Below, piece after piece: positions 44,758 through 56,400 of a DNA stretch of 64,000 nucleotides; within the stretch, counting starts at the first letter, position 1, and each line of letters starts with the position of its first letter. A program made the translations under genes and the position numbers. Under the pieces are notes generated by a model. The model worked only from the letters and a program-made list of their open reading frames with translations. It was not told the origin of the DNA and ran no database searches. The stretch comes from Nostoc sp. LEGE 12450. GTDB taxonomy: Bacteria; Cyanobacteriota; Cyanobacteriia; Cyanobacteriales; Nostocaceae. Location of the stretch: NCBI RefSeq assembly GCF_015206895.1, contig NZ_JADEXU010000026.1:1-64000 (forward strand). The letters are read 5' to 3'.

Positions 44758-45840
44758 TCAACTTAACACTGAACGATATAAATCAAGAAAATAAATCCAG
44801 TGATTTTTGATATCAAGATGAAAAACACTTTTTCTCGCTTTAGATCCTAAAGAAAACCTCAAATCCTCATTTTCAATCAAAGACCTAATAGCATCTGATA
44901 GCTGATCAACACTTCCTGGATTAACGATTAATCCATTTTCAGATTGAGTAACTATCTCAGGTATGCCTCCTACTGGTGTAACGATGACTGGTAATTCCCA
45001 AGCCATTGCTTCCAGCATTGCTAGTGGGAGACCTTCGTTATAAGAGGGCAACACAAAAACATCTGCCTTCCTTAAAAGAATATCACGTTCATCTGACCCT
45101 ATCCAGCCAGGCAATTGTATATAGTTTTGTAGATTTAAAGTCGTAATTAAATTGCGTGCCTGTTCTATGTCTCCATCTCCTGCCATAATCAGACTTGATC
45201 TGGTTTTATATTCAGTAGGCAAAAAAGAAAAAGCTTTGATCAAATCAAATGCTCCTTTCCGTTGACCAATTCGTCCTAAAAAAAGTAAGTTCACTTTTGC
45301 AAAAGCTGAACGGTGTGGAACTTCAGCAGGAACTTTTACTGGATTGTAAAAAACTACAACTTGTTCAGGTTTCAGACCAAGGTTTTCTATATAGAAGCTT
45401 TTCCAACTTTCAGATAATACAATTAAGCGTCGACACTTGCAAATAACCCAACTTAGCAATTTCTGTGCCCATTTTGGAAGTCCAGCATAGAAAAGATGAA
45501 ATTGACTACCATGAGCATGTAAAATTATTGGCTTCTGAAATACCCAAGCTAAAAGTGCCATAATTGCTTGCCGTAAAACACTGCCACGCTGTGAAATTTG
45601 AATTTGAACAATATCAACTTCTTCCCTTATTAACATCCATATAAATTCCCATATAGCTTTCAAAAATACTATAATTTTGAGTACGATAGCTCCTTCTTCG
45701 TGAGTAATGATATGAGAGACTTGGACTTCAGAAGGAGCATACTCCAAAAAAAGTTTCTCATAACCGGAAATACCACCCTGCTGGAGTAAGCTAGGGCCTA
45801 GCATGATAATCTTGAAAGTATTAGTATTAGTTCGATACAT
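44758..45840 (-). CDS. Glycosyltransferase family 4
   Basis: 360 residues from the ATG at 45840 (MYRTNTNTFKIIMLGPSLLQ). A TTG 16 codons upstream is less likely. Acceptor-side loop LGPSLLQQGGISGYEKLF. Donor side: VNLLFLGRIGQRKGAFDLIK, then FVLPSYNEGLPLAMLEAMAW with the EX7E-type Glu pair. Part of the EPS repeat-unit assembly. Confidence 0.9.
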   Translation of the reverse strand: MYRTNTNTFKIIMLGPSLLQQGGISGYEKLFLEYAPSEVQVSHIITHEEGAIVLKIIVFLKAIWEFIWMLIREEVDIVQIQISQRGSVLRQAIMALLAWVFQKPIILHAHGSQFHLFYAGLPKWAQKLLSWVICKCRRLIVLSESWKSFYIENLGLKPEQVVVFYNPVKVPAEVPHRSAFAKVNLLFLGRIGQRKGAFDLIKAFSFLPTEYKTRSSLIMAGDGDIEQARNLITTLNLQNYIQLPGWIGSDERDILLRKADVFVLPSYNEGLPLAMLEAMAWELPVIVTPVGGIPEIVTQSENGLIVNPGSVDQLSDAIRSLIENEDLRFSLGSKARKSVFHLDIKNHWIYFLDLYRSVLS

Positions 45841-45986
45841 AACCTGTAACTTGTAAATAATGGGTCTATATTCTAATTCATATATCAATGAAAGAATTAA
45901 AATTATCGTTTGATGTAGTTTTACGAAATTCCAGGCGCTGCATAGTAGTTATCTCATTAAACCGGGGAATTATATTGATTCTATTT

Positions 45987-47213
45987 TTATAGATTTGCTC
46001 GTGTAGGAACTTTGCTTGATAATATTGCTGATACATAAAGTATCCATTCAAGACTATTTTGCTCTAACAAGGAGGTTTCAGTTAGATTTGAAAGAATAAT
46101 AAAGGTAAGATAAACTAACAGCCATAAATTTTCAGATGTTTGCTCCCGCCGAATTAAATATATGGCTCTTAATAAATTAACAACAAACCCAATTGCAAAA
46201 ACCAAGATTCCTAGTAGACCCAACGCTACCCAGAGATCGAGAAAACCATTGTGAGCATTAGGAGCATTCCATTGTATCGTTTCTATAACACTAGCAGAGT
46301 AACCATTCTGCTCAATCCAGAATGCGCCATACCCATATCCTAACCACGGTTTTTTGGCAATCATCTCCAAGACAGCAGGCCATAATTCTGAACGCCCAGT
46401 GAGTGTTGTATCTTTACCTACTGAACCTAAGATTGTATCAGCTTGTGAGATAAACCAGATATAAAAAGTTATGGCAACGGTAGATAGGAATGTTAAAATA
46501 GGTATCATTACTTTATACTTTAAAGTTAAAATTCGATAATATATAAAAAAGGCAGCTGTAATAATTATAAAATTACCTATAGATGTTGTTGATTTTGATA
46601 AAAATACAAGTAATCCAGAAGTAACATAGCCAAACCATAAAACCCAGCGATTTTCTCGATTAGTCATTGCAAGAAAGAAAAAGACTGCGCCACTAAGTAC
46701 AAATCTCTTACCAAGAACATTCTTCTGCGGGTATATTCCTCGCCAAGCAACTGTATCAAAGTCGGCTCCGATACCATATTGTGGTATTAAGAAAACAAAT
46801 AAGAAACACAGTACTGCTGAGATGCCAAGCATATATGCACATAACTTTAGCTGTTGCTTTAAGGTGTAGCGTGAAGCTAAATAAAGCCCAAACAGCATTG
46901 TTCCTGTAAGTCCAAAAACACGACGTATAGTAGTATCTGAGTCTATAGACCAAAAAGTAGAAAGTGCACAAACTAAGAGTAATATCCAAATAAATTTATC
47001 TCTGCTAAAGACGTAAGTAACCTTCTTCCAACGCAGAGTAATTAAGCAAAGGGTAACTATATAAGTAAAAGTGAAAAACAATCTAAAGATGATTCTATCA
47101 ACTTGTTTGACGGTAAAGCCTTCCGTTATAAATGCATCTATTGGACTGCCTGAATAGATCATCAAACAAGTGGCTGTAATTAATTGTTCAGCAAAAATAA
47201 AAAATTTCCTCAT
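45987..47213 (-). CDS. O-antigen ligase/polymerase family protein (Wzy-like)
   Basis: 408 residues, about eleven membrane segments. The conserved periplasmic loop contains LTGRSELWPAVLEMI and NAPNAHNGFLDLWVALGLLG, the usual Wzy_C/WaaL signature with its functional His. Because a flippase and priming enzyme are encoded beside it, the polymerase role is favoured over ligation. Confidence 0.88.
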   Translation of the reverse strand: MRKFFIFAEQLITATCLMIYSGSPIDAFITEGFTVKQVDRIIFRLFFTFTYIVTLCLITLRWKKVTYVFSRDKFIWILLLVCALSTFWSIDSDTTIRRVFGLTGTMLFGLYLASRYTLKQQLKLCAYMLGISAVLCFLFVFLIPQYGIGADFDTVAWRGIYPQKNVLGKRFVLSGAVFFFLAMTNRENRWVLWFGYVTSGLLVFLSKSTTSIGNFIIITAAFFIYYRILTLKYKVMIPILTFLSTVAITFYIWFISQADTILGSVGKDTTLTGRSELWPAVLEMIAKKPWLGYGYGAFWIEQNGYSASVIETIQWNAPNAHNGFLDLWVALGLLGILVFAIGFVVNLLRAIYLIRREQTSENLWLLVYLTFIILSNLTETSLLEQNSLEWILYVSAILSSKVPTRANL

Positions 47214-47523
47214 TACTTATAAAATACAAGTATTATTATTGTATACGTGTTAAACAAATTATCAAAGTTTTGATTAGCAGTCTCAGTTAATTTTGAAAAA
47301 TACTTTACTATCTGTTTTTATTTAGTCACCTTTGATGAAGTGGCTATCTTTTTGGAAAGCAAGTTAGGCTTAAAATCCTATAATTTTAGTAAATATGTTT
47401 TGCGTTTCGCGCTATTGTTATAGCCACAATTTCCTTTTTTAGTGGTTTTGAAATTACGCTTCAAGTTTTTTTTTGTAATTCTTTTTATCTTCTACCTTCT
47501 GCGTTTCTATTTTGAAGAGCCTC
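47214..47523. other. 310-bp intergenic region in the EPS locus
   Basis: AT-rich, no gene and no recognisable repeat. Confidence 0.4.
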
Positions 47524-48510
47524 TTATGTTTTGAAATTCCTGGTGAAAACAGAGCGAACTTTCTGTCTTAATTGTTGAGGAAACAACCACATAGTTAAGT
47601 ACAGTAATATATCAATTGGTCGGAGCTTCCCCCAGCGTATAGCTTCCCACAACAAAGGAAAGAAGGCTTTCCAATCACCTACGGAGGAGGCAGAAGGAGT
47701 TGTAATTGTTACAATAAAACCTGAGTAAGCCTTTGGGGTTACTAAATTGCGGGTGGAACGAATCCAATCCAAAGAATATTGCCAGTCATTGATGTTGCTT
47801 AAGCGCTCGATTCCCATGTCTGAATGCCAGATTGACATAGCCTCAGGTACAAACTCTACTCCTACACCTTCCATAACACTAACCCTAAGCAACCACTCCC
47901 AATCCTCATGTCTATAAAATTTTTCTTCTAAAGGCATTTTTTGCACTAACTCTTTTTTCACGAAAATAGTTGAGGTTTGTATACAGCCTTCTCCTTTAAA
48001 AAAGGAGTTACGCGCAAAAAGATATTCACTTAAAGGTTCAGAGAGGTTAGGTAGCCTTCTCGGACAAATAAACTCACCTTTTTGAGTCTGGGAAATAAAA
48101 CGACTGGCAACAACTGGAAAATCATAATGGGAATTATTTGCTACTTCAAGTTGACGCTCCAATTTTTCTGGAAGCCATTCATCATCATCATCTAAAAAAG
48201 CGATCCAAGTGCCCTTAGCTTCTTTCACACCAGCATTTCTAGCACCAGATGGGCCAACATTTTTTTGTAGCTCTATCACTCTCAATCTTACATCAGCTAT
48301 CTCAGATAGTACATTGGCTGTTTCCTGATCTGGTCCGTCTATTATCACAATCACTTCAATTGATTGCAGCGTTTGAGTTAATGCGGTTATGACACCTCTA
48401 GCAACAATTTTTGGTCTATTGCGTGTAGGAATTACCACGCTAACTATCGTTTGGTCGCTTTCATTTATCATTGTTAATTTTCTGTTTGTTGTTTTTTTAC
48501 TTAAAGACAT
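47524..48510 (-). CDS. Glycosyltransferase family 2
   Basis: 328 residues, GT-A fold. Start motif VSVVIPTRNRPKIVARGVIT, then NVGPSGARNAGVKEAKGTWI and the donor-metal motif FLDDDDEW. HEDWEWLLRVSV is the usual acceptor-side ED motif. The start could be 48510 or the ATG at 48468 (MINESDQTIVSVVIP). Part of the EPS cluster, followed by wzy-like. Confidence 0.92.
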   Translation of the reverse strand: MSLSKKTTNRKLTMINESDQTIVSVVIPTRNRPKIVARGVITALTQTLQSIEVIVIIDGPDQETANVLSEIADVRLRVIELQKNVGPSGARNAGVKEAKGTWIAFLDDDDEWLPEKLERQLEVANNSHYDFPVVASRFISQTQKGEFICPRRLPNLSEPLSEYLFARNSFFKGEGCIQTSTIFVKKELVQKMPLEEKFYRHEDWEWLLRVSVMEGVGVEFVPEAMSIWHSDMGIERLSNINDWQYSLDWIRSTRNLVTPKAYSGFIVTITTPSASSVGDWKAFFPLLWEAIRWGKLRPIDILLYLTMWLFPQQLRQKVRSVFTRNFKT

Positions 48511-48584
48511 TCAATATTCATTGCCATATTTATCTTAAAGTTTGAAATTTTCCTGTTTTATAAACATTGTTCGTCATTTAGATT

Positions 48585-50018
48585 TCATCCCTTCCTTAAA
48601 AGTTTTTCCTTTATAATATGAATTCCACCTAAAGCATGAATACTTATAAAAATAACAAATAAAATATAAGAGGAAGTCGCAATAATTAGAGTTGATAAAA
48701 ATTCTAAATTAAGTTCTTTTAAAATTAAGAATACAACTATCATCAAACTGCTGATCGTAAGAGGGCGGCGAATAATTATCCATAAATTTAATGGGAATAA
48801 GAGGGTATAGGTGAAGTAAACATACTGACTAAAGCCGAGAATAGTCATTAGTAATGACATTATAGCTGCACCTAGTAACTGATATTGCGAAACTAATACT
48901 ACACCTGCCAAACTTCCTAATATAGTTGTGATAACCACTTCACGCAGGTTAATTATCTCAAAATGGTTGGCTACAAGTAGATAGCAGAGCGTCCGAATGA
49001 AAGGCAAGAAAAGTAGTGATATGGCAGTTATACTCAGCGCTAGGCTTCCTTGAGCAAAGCTAGAATCATAAACAAAAACCAGTAAATCTTTGCCAAAAAA
49101 TAACAATCCAAGGAACAACGGTAATCCCATAGCTAGTAGAATTTCGATAAAGCTTTCAGCTATCTGCTGCTGCTTTTTCCATCCTTGATCTACTACTTGG
49201 GATAGTCTCGGAAACATTGCTACAATTATACTATTGGCAATAATCAAAAATGGTTGCAGCAGTTGTGCAATTCCACCAAAAAGACCTACTAAAAACTCAT
49301 TTCCTAGCAATGAAAGAATTAAGATTTGAATTCTGCTACTTATTACAGCTATTGCTTCAATAGCAAAAAATGTCCGTGCAGTTTTAATTATATTCCATAC
49401 AAAATCACCATCAATCTGCCATTGGATTCTGACAAAGCGTGTTATAATAATCCATTCAATTACCAGAATTAGTGTTTCCGAAAAAAATAGTATCGCTCCC
49501 AAATATTCAATTCCATACTTCAGTTGTATTGCCCAGATCATTATTAGTAGGCGTAGGACATACACTGGAACTGTAGCAATGGCAATCAAATGCATCTTTT
49601 CTTTGGCTTGAAAAATTGCCTCCGTGATATTGGAAAGTGCAAAGGGAATGATCGTCAAGCCCATGATATAGCAAACTGTAGAGGTTTTGGAGCTATATGG
49701 AAGTAAAAAAACTATAACCACTAATGCCCCATAACTGAAGAAACTAAATATTAACTGTAGCCACGTACCACTCATTAAATAAACTGGTGTTTTTTCTGGC
49801 TCACGGGCTAGTTCTCTTGTAAATAATATCTTTAGCCCCTGTGAAGCTATGCCTACAAATATAAAGTAGTAGCTATACGCTAACAGATACTGCCCTAAAG
49901 CCTCAGCTCCTAAAGTGCGAGCAATAGCAGCGGTCAATACAAAGGCCGTAATGCTTTGTGCTAACCGATTTACTATCATTGAAAGGGAATTACTTATAAG
50001 TTTGTACTTTTCTACCAT
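48585..50018 (-). CDS. Polysaccharide flippase (Wzx-like, MOP superfamily)
   Basis: 477 residues, about 14 membrane segments. N-terminus with NRLAQSITAFVLTAAIARTL and EALGQYLLAYSYYFIF is typical of Polysacc_synt proteins. Flips the undecaprenyl-linked repeat unit to the periplasm. Confidence 0.9.
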   Translation of the reverse strand: MVEKYKLISNSLSMIVNRLAQSITAFVLTAAIARTLGAEALGQYLLAYSYYFIFVGIASQGLKILFTRELAREPEKTPVYLMSGTWLQLIFSFFSYGALVVIVFLLPYSSKTSTVCYIMGLTIIPFALSNITEAIFQAKEKMHLIAIATVPVYVLRLLIMIWAIQLKYGIEYLGAILFFSETLILVIEWIIITRFVRIQWQIDGDFVWNIIKTARTFFAIEAIAVISSRIQILILSLLGNEFLVGLFGGIAQLLQPFLIIANSIIVAMFPRLSQVVDQGWKKQQQIAESFIEILLAMGLPLFLGLLFFGKDLLVFVYDSSFAQGSLALSITAISLLFLPFIRTLCYLLVANHFEIINLREVVITTILGSLAGVVLVSQYQLLGAAIMSLLMTILGFSQYVYFTYTLLFPLNLWIIIRRPLTISSLMIVVFLILKELNLEFLSTLIIATSSYILFVIFISIHALGGIHIIKEKLLRKG

Positions 50019-50499
50019 TCTTACAATTATTAATTCAGCTTAATTCCTTTTAAATTACTAAATACCTATGTATCTCATAATTTGATTTTTTCCGATATAT
50101 CGTCAATTTTTATTTGTTCTATGCACAGATTTATTTAATAACCTGTGCTTTCAGACCGCCAGAGAGCTTCATTAAATAGACAAGTAATAATATATATTAA
50201 TAAATTAAAAAAATCTCAATTAAATCCGCAAATTAAACTTTAAGTTGCAATATTTGTAACAATACATAATCATTATAGTTATTACCTGTTCACTATGATT
50301 TTATTTGTTTTAACTTTGATTGGGCTTATCTAAAACCAGCAGCGCAGCTAGGTTTAATTTACCCAACAATAAACCTAGTTTTTTAGCAAAAACTTTTTTG
50401 TACTTTACTACTTACCGTTCAATTTCATTAAAGTAAAACTGCTCGATCCCAAAGGTTTCACTGTCAATATTGATGCTTAACAAGTGGATAAAATCAAGA
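50019..50499. other. 481-bp intergenic region in the EPS locus
   Basis: Strongly AT-rich. No ORF or clear repeat. It separates the flippase from the priming transferase, so a promoter for the downstream minus-strand genes may be here. Confidence 0.4.
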
Positions 50500-51942
50500 T
50501 TAGTAAGCACCTTCTTTTTTCAATACTACCATAACTGTTTTGAGCAAAATTTCAAAGTCTAAGCCAAGAGACCAATTTTCAATGTAGTTAAGATCAAGAT
50601 TTATCACTTGTTCAAAATCCACAATATCCGAGCGACCTGAGACTTGCCAAAGACCTGTAATACCAGGCAAAACTTCGTGTCGAATAAAATGATGTTCAGA
50701 AAACTTGTCTACATCTCTAGTAGGTAATGGACGAGGACCGACTATACTCATTTCTCCAAGGATAACGTTAAAAAGTTGAGGTAATTCGTCTAAGCTATAA
50801 CGTCGAAGAAATTTTCCAACTCTAGTAATACGAGGATCGTCTTTAATTTTAAATATAATCCCATCTTTCGTTTCATTTAAAGCTTCTAATTCTTTCTGTA
50901 ATTTTTCTGCATCAGACCTCATAGTTCTGAATTTCCATACTTTAAACTGTTGCCCATGTAGACCTATACGGGTTTGCCTGTAAAATATTGTGCCAGGAGA
51001 GTCCAGTTTTATAGCTATAGCTATAGCTATGTAAATCGGAAATGATAACATTACAAATAAACTTGCAAAACAGAAATCACAGGTACGTTTTATCCAAAAA
51101 TCCTTACCTGTAATTATCGGACAATCCAAACTCAAACAAGGCATTCCCCCTATTTTATTAAATTCTACGTTTTTATAAATTGGTTTTAATTCCATCGGTA
51201 AAATATGTACTTGAATACCAGATGCTTGAAATAACCAGCATAAAAACATTCTATTTTTTAGAGCATCCCAAGATATAAAAACCTCTGTTACACCTAGTTC
51301 ATTAAGTTGATTCAATGTTTTTTGACGCTGATATCTGTCTAATGAATTAGCATGAGCAGTTCCAGATACAATATAGTGCTTTTCTTTTTTAATAAAGCTA
51401 GCAATCTGCTCATGGTCTTGAGGATCACAAATAATAAAGACAGAAGAACGAACTATTTTCTTCTGCTTACGGAGATATTCCAAAGTAATATTTACAGTGT
51501 ATCTACCAGTGCAAATAAATAATATACTTAGAAGCCAAGATAACAATATTAATTTTGGGCGTGTAATATCAACAACTGGTTGATACAAAAAACAAGCAAA
51601 GAGTATTAATCCATGAGCAAAACTTAGCGATTTAATAATGTTCAAATAGTCATAGCGTTTTTGACCTTCTCTATAAATACCTTCTATAGCTAGCGATCCT
51701 ATTTGAATACCAATAGTTATTAAAATCGGTAAGTAATGACTAGGTAGATCCCAAGAAAAATTACCATAAAAAGATTTGTATCCAGCAAAAAACCAAGCTA
51801 AGGATAAAAGGGTATAGTCTACCAGAAACAATGTTATTAATCTCAACCACCATGAACCTTTACGTACCCTCACAGATGCAGATGCACGTAAATCCAAAGG
51901 CACTTCACTGAATTTATTTGTTGTAATGCTTTGATTACTCAT
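50500..51942 (-). CDS. Priming polyprenyl glycosylphosphotransferase (exopolysaccharide)
   Basis: Starts the repeat unit by moving a sugar-1-phosphate to undecaprenyl phosphate. 480 residues from the ATG at 51942 (MSNQSITTNKFSEV). A GTG four codons earlier is also open. Five membrane segments, a Rossmann-like middle (about 165-275), and the Bac_transf domain from about 285: FYRQTRIGLHGQQFKVWKFR, RYSLDELPQLFNVILGEMSI and VGPRPLPTRDVDKF. First minus-strand gene of the EPS group. Confidence 0.93.
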   Translation of the reverse strand: MSNQSITTNKFSEVPLDLRASASVRVRKGSWWLRLITLFLVDYTLLSLAWFFAGYKSFYGNFSWDLPSHYLPILITIGIQIGSLAIEGIYREGQKRYDYLNIIKSLSFAHGLILFACFLYQPVVDITRPKLILLSWLLSILFICTGRYTVNITLEYLRKQKKIVRSSVFIICDPQDHEQIASFIKKEKHYIVSGTAHANSLDRYQRQKTLNQLNELGVTEVFISWDALKNRMFLCWLFQASGIQVHILPMELKPIYKNVEFNKIGGMPCLSLDCPIITGKDFWIKRTCDFCFASLFVMLSFPIYIAIAIAIKLDSPGTIFYRQTRIGLHGQQFKVWKFRTMRSDAEKLQKELEALNETKDGIIFKIKDDPRITRVGKFLRRYSLDELPQLFNVILGEMSIVGPRPLPTRDVDKFSEHHFIRHEVLPGITGLWQVSGRSDIVDFEQVINLDLNYIENWSLGLDFEILLKTVMVVLKKEGAY

Positions 51943-53494
51943 TGTTAGGAACACTTGGTATATTTAAAATTTGATGGAATTTTATCAAAACTTAATAACT
52001 TAAATATTAAGACAAGTGATATATTCCACATTTTCATTCCAAAGAAACCCGTTCTTTGTAGTCTAAATATTATTAACTATTTGGTTCGGAGTAACTTTAA
52101 TTTCTCTATCAAAAACATATTCCACGATCGGTTTGAGGAAATTTACTACCCAGATATTTAGCTTTTGTTGCAGGTTAAGATTCCGTTTAGTCTGGATTTT
52201 TTGGTTGGTAAGTTAACTTCTTATAGTTTAATAAAATTCCTGACATGACATTAATAATTAAATAGGTCAGGTAAAATATTAGGCTTTTGAAAGGGCGTAG
52301 CAGATGAACTGAAGTTATTACAGTTCTGTTGCAGAGTTTTACTTCTATGAGACAATTATGTTCCTTCGGGAACTACTGTAGCATATCTAGCTAGATGAAT
52401 TTAGCTTTGCTTAGAAGTTTTCTGTTTTTTACGCATAATTACTTAATTAGCAAAACTTACACACATAAGATATAACGAAACGCATTAAAAGTTTGAATAT
52501 TGTTACAAAAATTTACAAAAATTGTTTTGTGCTTGATTTTGTGTCAGTCTCATGGTTATTTTTAGAGAATTTTGTAACAGATTAACGATAATAAATTCTC
52601 ATAAATGAACAAAATCTATCTGTGAGTCTTGTTATATCTGCATTTATAGATAGTTTCACCTTCTAAGCCTTTTTTCCTACATTATCTTTATGCCAATGAT
52701 AGTTTTTATGGAGACCTGATTTGAGAATCGGAGCATTAAGTAAAAAATATTACGCCACGTTGTGTGAAGGAAATCGCTAAGATAGCTTAATACACGTACT
52801 TTTAATCTCCGTATGTTCTTAAATTTCAATTCGGATTGCTATAGTCCTGAGTTGCCAGTTCCTCTCTTATGTGTTTTTAGTATATGCAGTTCATGACCCC
52901 TACTTAATTATTTAAATAAATCATAATCATGGCTTCACGTTATTTTTACATACAAAGAAACACAATGAAGATTCGGTAATAAATATTTTTTACCTTAACA
53001 ATCTCCTATAAAAAAAGATAAACTTTTTTCAATATTAATTTCCGTAAGTCTATATTTTGCTAAAGCAAAAAAGTTTAATTTGGGAACTAAAATGAATTCT
53101 GTAAAAAAATCCCATGCATTGCTATACCTAAAAAATTGAATAATGATACTTTTACTTGAATGGTATTTAAAGGCTATTACTTAAAATTAAACGTTTGTTA
53201 AAAATGGAGATTTTTATGTTAGATTTAAGTCGATTATCTACAGAGCTAAATATAGATTATATTTGAAGATTATATTTGAAAATTTATATGATTGACCTGT
53301 GTACGAGAACCTAGAAAATGTTCGCCCAGCATCCCACCTCTGAAGCCAAGCTAGTTAGTGTTTATACAATTTCGGGCTTCTATGCTGAGATACTTAATGT
53401 ATAGCCTCGCATAGGATTTGATGTAAACCCATATACAATAAAGAATAAATAAATTAAAATAATGGCATCTCCTTAGGGAGTTGGTACATAGAAA
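51943..53494. other. 1.55-kb AT-rich gene-free region before the NRPS gene
   Basis: Very AT-rich, with no frame that can be supported (a 68-codon plus frame at 51955 looks random). Both the priming transferase (minus) and the NRPS (plus) must be expressed from here. No repeat family, RNA gene or riboswitch was recognised. Confidence 0.5.
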
Positions 53495-56400
53495 ATGCAG
53501 ATAAATAGGCAAATTTCAGAGTATAAACAAAATATTCCCTTAAACACCTTAACTAATATCCTCGATACTCAAGTTATACAGGAATGGAATGATACTGAAT
53601 TAGCTCATCAGGATTTGTGCATCCACCAAATGTTTGAGATGCAAGTTGAGCGATCGCCTCAGTCCATTGCTGTAATATTTGAAAATACACAACTTACTTA
53701 TTGGCAGCTAAATCAGCAGGCTAATCAAGTAGCACATCACCTACGTGCTTTAGGCGTTGGTCCTGAAGTACTTGTGGGCATTTGCCTAGAGCGCTCCTTG
53801 GAGATGATAGTAGGACTACTGGGAATTCTCAAAGCTGGGGGTGCTTACGTGCCTTTAGATCCGGCATATCCCTCAGAGCGTTTAGCCTTCATATTGGAAG
53901 ACACTCAGACACCAGTATTGTTAACCCAAGAAAAATTGCTCAAGAACTTGCCACCGCATCAAGCACAGGTAGTTTGTCTCGATTCAAATTGGCAAGGAAA
54001 TATTCAAAACAGTCAAGAAAATCCTGTAAATGAAACGACAGATCATAATCTCATCTACGTAATTTACACATCTGGTTCTACAGGAAAGCCCAAGGGTGTT
54101 ATGATCCCTCACCGTGGCATCCGCAACCAACTCTACTGGCGGCAAACAACCTTTAGATTAACTCAGGTAGATAAGGTTTTACTGACTATTTCTTTTAGCT
54201 TCGATCCCTCAGTATGGCAGATATTCTGGCCATTGTGCTTCGGAGGGCAATTGATCGTGGCTCGCCCTGGTGGACATCAAGACACTGCATACCTTGTGAA
54301 GGTCATTACTGAGCAGCAAATCACTGTTTTGGCCTTAGTACCTTCTATACTGCGTGTCTTACTAGAAGAAAAGGGAATTGAGAATTGCTCATTTCTAAGG
54401 CATATTACCTGTGGTGGTGAAGCTTTACCTGGCGAACTCATAGAACGCTTTTTTGCCAAACTGGATTTGGACAATGTTCTCTATAATTGCTATGGCCCGA
54501 CAGAAGCCTCTATTGATACCACTTTCTGGACTTGTCAGCGCGGCACTAATTCTACCATTGCTCCCATTGGTCGCCCCATTACCAATGCAGAGATTCACAT
54601 TCTCGATGACAATTTGCAGCCTGTACCTGTTGGTGAATCAGGTGAACTGCACATTGGTGGTATTGGTTTGGCACTAGGCTATCTTAACCGTCCAGAATTG
54701 ACCATAGATAAGTTTATTTTCAACCCTTTTAGCTCTGAACCTGGGGCACGTCTTTACAAAACTGGGGACTTGGCACGTTACTTAAGCGATGGGAATATCG
54801 AGTTCCTTAATCGCATTGACGACCAAGTGAAAATACGTGGCTTCCGAATTGAATTGGGAGAAATTGAAGCGATATTAGGTCAACATCCAGCCCTAACGCA
54901 GACTCTAGTTATAGTCAGAGAAGATGTTCCTGGTGACAAGCAACTCGTAGCATATATTGTTGCCAAGCCAGAGCAAATTCCTAATCAGGTTGAATTGCGT
55001 CGCTTTTTGCAAGGTCGGTTACCTGAGTATATGGTACCTGCTTTCTTTGTATTTTTGGACACCTTGCCATTAAATCCTAACGGCAAAATAGACCGCCGCG
55101 CTTTACCTGCACCGCATACATCTGATTTTGGTCTGTCAACTAACTTTGTCCCACCCCAGAATGCTACAGAAGAGGTGTTAGCTAGCATCTGGGCGAAAGT
55201 TTTGCGTCTAGAACAAGTAGGTATCCAGGACGATTTTTTTGAATTGGGAGGTCATTCACTGCTGGCCACTCAAGTGATGTCTCGGATTCGTCAAGCTTTT
55301 CAGATAGAGATACCGTTGCAACTCTTATTTGAGAATCCAACGATCGCTACTTTAGCTCAAATGATTCCTACGGCAACCCGAAGCGGGAACCAGACTATTC
55401 CCCAAATCGCCAACAGAGAATCAGCCCCTTTATCGTTTGCCCAGCAGCGAGTCTGGTTTTTACAACAATTACAACCCGACAGCCGAGCGTATATTCTCTC
55501 AAATGCACAACGCTTAAGCGGCAAATTAAATGTGAGTGTATTACAACAGTCACTAGATGCGATCGTTGTCCATCACGAAGCACTGCGAACAAACTTTATT
55601 ACGTCACTCGATGGTAACCCCATACAAGTAATTGCCACGCCTCGTCCAGTGGAACTCAAAATAATTGAGGTAACACAAGATCAAGTGGAATTTATCCTAA
55701 AGAAAGAGGCGCAACGCCCCTTTAACTTAGAATCCGACTTGATGCTACGAGCTACTTTGCTCCAGGTAGACGAACAAGAGCATATACTCTTGTTGGTCAT
55801 GCACCACATCGCCTCAGATGGCTGGTCAATAGGTATTATCGAGCAGCAGTTAGCAGAAGTTTATGAAGCCTTTTTGAGGGGTAAGGCTTCTCCCTTGCCA
55901 AAATTGCCCATTCAGTATGCCGATTTTGCTATCTGGCAACACCAATGGCTATCGGGTGAAATACTATCGGGCCAAATCGACTACTGGAAAACCCAGTTAG
56001 CAGGTGCAAATACTGTATTAGAATTACCAACTGACCTACCACGGCCAGCAGTTCAAACTTACCAGGGAGCAGTACAATCCCTGATCCTAACCCAGAATCT
56101 CAGTGCATCGCTAAAAGAACTCTCCCATCAACAGGGTGTTACCCTATTTATGACATTGCTGGCGGCTTTTGGGACAATACTGTACCGCTACACGGGGCAA
56201 GAAGATATTCTCATCGGTTCCCCCATTGCTGGCCGCAACCAGGTTGAAACGGAAGGGTTGATTGGCTTCTTTGTCAATACCCTAGCCATACGCACTAACT
56301 TTGCAGGCAATCCAAGTTTCCGGCAGTTACTTAGTCAAGTTCGAGAAGTAACACTAGGAGCTTATGCCCATCAAGACTTGCCTTTCGAGAAGCTAGTAGA

